Assembly: GCF_041821145.1 (NCBI RefSeq)
Contig: NZ_JBGUBC010000002.1
Span: 124,001 to 188,000, forward strand
Direction of reading: 5' to 3'
Source: Halopenitus sp041821145
GTDB lineage: Archaea > Halobacteriota > Halobacteria > Halobacteriales > Haloferacaceae
Length of the DNA: 64,000 nucleotides
In this document: piece by piece, positions 61,978 through 64,000 of the stretch
Layout of the letters: each line of letters begins with the position of its first letter
Position numbering within the stretch: the first letter of the stretch is position 1
The notes under the pieces: generated by a model
Told to the model about the DNA's origin: nothing
Seen by the model: the letters and a program-made list of their open reading frames with translations, nothing else
The model's database searches: none
Made by a program: the position numbers and the translations under genes

Positions 61978-64000
61978 TTAGATGGCGACGGAGGTGGCGA
62001 CGGACGCGACGAGCACGCCGGCCGTGGCAGTCGGCGCTTCATCCGCGAGGGCGTTCGTCTCGTTCGTCCCGTTCGTCCCGTTCGTCTCGTTCGTCGTCGA
62101 GCTGTCGTCGGTTCCGTTCGTCTCGTCCGTTTCGTTGGTGCCGTCCGATTCGTCGTCACCCCCGAGGAGCGTCTGCTCCTCGAGTTCGACCGTGGAGACG
62201 GAGTCGTTCTCGCCGACGACCTGTCCCTCGGTCACCTCGACCTGGCCGACGCCGTAGGTGATGCTTCCGTTCGTTGTCGTGATGCCGGTCTGGACCGAGT
62301 AGGGACCGGTCGCGCGAATGCTCGTGTTGGTGTAGCCGTTCTCGGGACCGTACTCGTCGTATCCCGTCGTCGAGTAGGGAACTCGGAACGAGTACTCGCC
62401 GTTCTCGTCTGCAGTGTCATACTGAGTGTAGGTGAACGTCTCGTTCGAGTCCGGATAGGTCATCTCGACGGTCGCTTGGACCTCCTGGCCGGGCTCTGCG
62501 CCCTCGCCCTCGATCGTTGCGCCGGGCACTTTCTCGAAGGTCTTCACCCAGTCTGCCGGGGTATCCCGAAGTCCGACGTTGAACTGCTGTTCGGCGCTCG
62601 CCTCGCTTGCGTGCACCAGCCGGTACTGTTCGAGCGCCGCCACGCGTTCGCTGGGTATGGAGCCGATGCCACCGATCTGGGCGGTGCCGCTTTCGTTCTC
62701 GACGAACGCTTCGGCGTCGGCCATCGTCTCGAAGCTGCGGGCGAACTGCTGGTTTTCACCCTGCGGGACCGTCCGGATCGTGGTCCGTGTGCCATCAGCG
62801 GCCTGAACGGGCGTCTCCTCCCAGTCGAGGACGATCGGCTCGGGGTTCTTCGCGCTGCCGTGGTACTCATAGAGTCTGACCATCAGGCTCTCGTAGTAGC
62901 GCTGTTCGCGCGTCTGGGTCACCGGCGTGAAGCCCCCCTGCTGGTTCGGCTGGTAGACCACGTTCAGGAAGTCGGTGCGCGAGACGTCCCCGTCGTCGTA
63001 GAAAGTGACCGGTGCACCGAACTTCGAGTTCGGGTGGACCATCTGCCAGTCGACCATCACGTAGCGGGTGTTCTTGCCCTCGGTGCTCTGGTCGGCGAGC
63101 ACCGACTCGGCGCGGTCCTCGCTTGGCGCCAACAGGAAGTTCGCGGCCGCGTCGGCGTTCTGTTGGAATGGATTCGCGTTCGGGATGCGTTCGGCACGCG
63201 TCGTTATCCAGTGGCCGTAATCCCACCACGACTGCACGCCGTAGGCGCCCTCGGGATAGTCGAAGTCGCCGTCAGCGGGGCGTTCATAGGTGCCGTAGTA
63301 GTCCATGGCGTTGTCGTGGCCCTCCAGCTCACCGGGGTGAGGCGTCTCCTCGTTCATCCACTGGAGGCTATCATCCCACTCGACGACCGAACCGGGTCCG
63401 CTGTTGGTGCCGGCGGCCCACGCCGGCGTGACCATGAACAGGAGCGGAGCGACGAGCACGAGTACGACCGCCGCGAGCGTCATCGCCTGCCAGCCCTCGA
63501 TTCCGCGTCCGGCCTCGATCATCGACTTCCCACGCAGTTCGAGCGCGTCGAGTACCAACTGGAACGTGTAGCCGGCGCCGACGGCGACGACGATGGCGAG
63601 GTAGTAGTTGAACCGCCGTTGGGTGAACGCCATCGCGAGGATGCACAGCCCCCAGATGACGAAGTAGAGATCCTCAGCACCATAGCGAGAGAGGTAGGTC
63701 GCGCCGACGATCAGGGCCGTGGCGATCGCGAGGCCGATGACCTGCCAGGAGACCCCGACGACGCCGCCGACCGTGTCGTACGCCTGCGGGACCGCGTAGA
63801 CGGAGCCGATCAGGGCGAACGACGCGAGGACGTATCCCGTCTCGCGCGGCTCGTCGCTTCGGACGAGCGGCCGCGCGAGCACGACCAGGATCGCCACGAG
63901 CGCGAGGAAGAAGGCGAGCCCGTACTGGCCGAGGACGAACTCCGCGAACCCCTGCCGCATGAGCGGCGGCTGCGCCTCACTGATCGTTCGCGTCTGGGCA
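61978..64000 (-). CDS. aglB: Oligosaccharyltransferase AglB, 3' part
   Basis: The C-terminal 673 or so residues of archaeal AglB, which transfers dolichol-linked glycans to Asn of N-x-S/T sequons outside the cell. The frame is open to the window edge (upstream codons read AQTRTISEAQPPL), so the N-terminus is outside; a Met at 63960 is internal, not the start. Visible: several membrane spans (GLAFFLALVAILVVLARPLV and others), the catalytic WWDYGHWIT motif, and soluble beta-rich C-terminal domains. The tail is rich in NET/NGT repeats, with six sequons in about 30 residues, followed by a short hydrophobic end (TAGVLVASVATSVAI). DUF368 follows directly. Confidence 0.93.
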   Translation of the reverse strand, partial: AQTRTISEAQPPLMRQGFAEFVLGQYGLAFFLALVAILVVLARPLVRSDEPRETGYVLASFALIGSVYAVPQAYDTVGGVVGVSWQVIGLAIATALIVGATYLSRYGAEDLYFVIWGLCILAMAFTQRRFNYYLAIVVAVGAGYTFQLVLDALELRGKSMIEAGRGIEGWQAMTLAAVVLVLVAPLLFMVTPAWAAGTNSGPGSVVEWDDSLQWMNEETPHPGELEGHDNAMDYYGTYERPADGDFDYPEGAYGVQSWWDYGHWITTRAERIPNANPFQQNADAAANFLLAPSEDRAESVLADQSTEGKNTRYVMVDWQMVHPNSKFGAPVTFYDDGDVSRTDFLNVVYQPNQQGGFTPVTQTREQRYYESLMVRLYEYHGSAKNPEPIVLDWEETPVQAADGTRTTIRTVPQGENQQFARSFETMADAEAFVENESGTAQIGGIGSIPSERVAALEQYRLVHASEASAEQQFNVGLRDTPADWVKTFEKVPGATIEGEGAEPGQEVQATVEMTYPDSNETFTYTQYDTADENGEYSFRVPYSTTGYDEYGPENGYTNTSIRATGPYSVQTGITTTNGSITYGVGQVEVTEGQVVGENDSVSTVELEEQTLLGGDDESDGTNETDETNGTDDSSTTNETNGTNGTNETNALADEAPTATAGVLVASVATSVAI

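Overview
The window is a piece of a GC-rich haloarchaeal chromosome (order Haloferacales or Halobacteriales; a Halorubrum-like genus is possible but not shown). The evidence is the acidic proteome, leaderless genes with a TATA-like box 25-30 nt before the start codon, and archaeal or haloarchaeal families: RdfA with its SMC-like partner, AglB, DUF2080-TnpB, HEWD, a type II methionine aminopeptidase and many-PAS histidine kinases.

Region by region. 1-8.9 kb is a more AT-rich block with a coiled-coil protein and three PAS histidine kinases. It ends at a tRNA-Ile(GAT) gene at 8964-9037; the last kinase ORF carries an unrelated 280-residue N-terminal part that starts almost at the tRNA. 9.1-20.4 kb is mainly housekeeping: FxsA, DUF1405, a TatD-like hydrolase, a HIT protein, methionine aminopeptidase, isocitrate dehydrogenase, gamma-glutamyltransferase, ThiI and malate:quinone oxidoreductase. 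20.9-24.2 kb holds a TetR regulator followed by a sulfatase-GtrA-DedA operon that shares a 12-bp motif with the tetR upstream region. 24.4-27.0 kb is the cell-shape pair rdfA and an archaeal SMC-related gene.

27.3-49.3 kb is a large catabolic cluster for sugars and sugar acids: two D-2-hydroxyacid dehydrogenases, an IclR regulator, a mannonate dehydratase, a complete sugar ABC importer, LutC with a LutB/LutA-like fusion, a four-carbon acid sugar kinase, PdxA2, a LarA-like nickel racemase/epimerase, a class II aldolase, a 36-residue micro-ORF and an FGGY kinase. Embedded in it is a three-gene operon of two TenA paralogs and an SSS transporter, which looks like thiamine-breakdown-product salvage. 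Three matching palindromes (TGTCCA-N7-TGGACA type) lie around the IclR gene, and the promoters of uxuA, the aldolase gene and lutC have closely similar BRE/TATA cores.

49.3-52.3 kb holds an antibiotic-biosynthesis monooxygenase (ABM) domain protein, an FkbM methyltransferase, a rhodanese, a JAMM protease and a class I methyltransferase. 52.36-53.99 kb is an intact IS1341-type (TnpB) element. Just before it are two tandem 69-bp copies of what looks like another element's right-end (omega-RNA) hairpin. 54.1-64 kb returns to core functions: an AglF-like nucleotidyltransferase, chorismate synthase, MenE, UspA, a bactofilin-like protein, phosphoglycolate phosphatase, a HEWD protein, and DUF368 directly downstream of the oligosaccharyltransferase gene aglB, which runs off the right edge.

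No CRISPR array, rRNA gene or replication origin was seen. All family calls come from reading motifs; no database search was possible.
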